Assembly: GCA_964630775.1 (NCBI GenBank)
Contig: CAZVYY010000014.1
Coordinates: 23,345-87,344 of the forward strand
Direction: 5' to 3'
Length of the DNA: 64,000 nucleotides
DNA from: Anaeroglomus sp964630775
GTDB taxonomy: Bacteria; Planctomycetota; Phycisphaerae; Sedimentisphaerales; Anaerohalosphaeraceae
Under the pieces are notes generated by a model that searched no databases, was not told the origin of the DNA, and saw only the letters and a list, made by a program, of their open reading frames with translations. This document shows, piece after piece, positions 63,390-64,000 of the stretch. The translations under genes and the position numbers were made by a program. How positions within the stretch are numbered: position 1 is the first letter of the stretch; the number at the start of each line of letters is the position of its first letter.

Positions 63390-63937
63390 AAAGCTTCAGT
63401 CGCCGGCTTCCAGCAACAGCATTATCACCGCGGCTGCGCAGGACAACGTAACCCTATGAATACGCGCGGCATACAAACAGCCTGTGTCCATCACGGAGTC
63501 ATCAGACCCGCCGGGTGTACCGTCAGGCCCGACGAATTATGTTTTAAAATGGGATAAAGAGAAATGACAAACGTCCTGTAGGGTTTGATACGTGCTTCTG
63601 CGATAACCAATGACACCGAAACATGTCTGTAATCTCCTTATCACTCGGCTTCCACAGTATGCCTGCAGTTCCGACCACGAAACTGATTGTGTTTATAACA
63701 AGCTCCGACAGGAAAACAACATGAAAATCATTTTTATTTTTTTTCAGCAATTCTCGGTGTTTTTACGGATGTCTTATTCATACCCTGCAATGACCTGCCT
63801 CGGTGACGGGATTTGACTTGTCAATATATACACGAAACCGGATGATATCGCAGCCCAAGCTTGTATGCCTGGGATTAAATTCCATGTCGGAGGCATTCCG
63901 CTAAATTCAGCAATCCTCAAAATCTCCATTCCATCCA

Positions 63938-63991
63938 ACCCGCAGGCCCCCCCCGTACCTGCTCTGATTTCCGTACGGGCGACCTGCGGGT
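63938..63991. repeat. Two-part inverted repeat (long hairpin)
   Basis: Outer arms ACCCGCAGG (63938-63946) and CCTGCGGGT (63983-63991) enclose inner arms CCCGTAC (63952-63958) and GTACGGG (63973-63979). The structure is perfect in each stem. It could end a transcript from the right, but only four T residues follow on the plus strand. Confidence 0.6.
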
Positions 63992-64000
63992 CACCCTTTT

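Larger units (their letters stand above)
63319..64000. other. Intergenic region upstream of the giant RHS gene
   Basis: This 682-base stretch has no convincing gene; the short open frames on both strands lack ribosome binding sites and family features. It contains a fragment of the dispersed repeat near 63350 and a two-part hairpin near its end. The promoter of the RHS gene should lie here but no clear pair of boxes was found. Confidence 0.5.

Overview
The window reads as chromosomal DNA of a planctomycete, most likely class Phycisphaerae (Sedimentisphaerales-like). This is inferred from three things. ECF sigma factors of the Rhodopirellula/Verrucomicrobium type are translationally coupled to FecR-domain membrane proteins. 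Many large secreted proteins carry LamG or PKD domains and short dockerin-like C-terminal tails. Carbohydrate-active enzymes are frequent. No rRNA, tRNA, CRISPR array, prophage or intact insertion sequence was seen.

Layout. 1-3048: a cassette of ECF sigma factor, FecR/NPCBM-like membrane protein and secreted LamG protein, all on the minus strand, the LamG gene cut by the window edge. 3327-13811: deoxyhexose region with a phosphomannose isomerase, an L-fucose isomerase, a GH29 alpha-L-fucosidase lipoprotein, a divergent AraC regulator, a GH106-type alpha-L-rhamnosidase and a URO-D family protein. 13896-15602: glnS, closed by a textbook terminator. 15898-18786: secreted pectate lyase and a clan GH-A glycosidase. 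18817-22778: housekeeping genes (TauE exporter, trpC, methyltransferase, DUF1844, smpB, DUF4870).

22923-23508 holds a two-gene nucleotidyltransferase module with overlapping genes and a predicted leaderless promoter. 23613-29662 holds a three-part MTHFR/corrinoid-methyltransferase-like fusion and the siroheme-dependent heme genes ahbAB (fused), ahbD and hemB, interrupted by repeats. 29704-32942 holds small genes, surE and nnrE. 32971-37329 holds a GAF-GGDEF cyclase and a regulatory operon (MerR-like, FlgB-like, FlhG, FliA) behind a strong promoter with a palindromic operator. 37326-44272 holds a secreted FAD oxidoreductase and a second complete sigma/FecR/LamG cassette.

44526-63318 is dominated by one 17.7-kb gene encoding a 5,884-residue secreted RHS protein. 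It carries PKD, LamG, beta-helix and RCC1-like domains, then YD repeats, the RHS core and a variable tip. It is followed by a candidate immunity gene and an orphan RHS fragment, the layout expected of a polymorphic toxin locus. This is the most striking system in the window.

Recurrent themes are: promoters whose -10 box lies 6-8 bases from the start codon (leaderless mRNAs predicted for phosphomannose isomerase, nnrE and the nucleotidyltransferase module); dockerin-like tails shared by unrelated secreted proteins; and a 109-bp dispersed intergenic repeat. All functional calls rest on reading motifs by eye; no database search was run.
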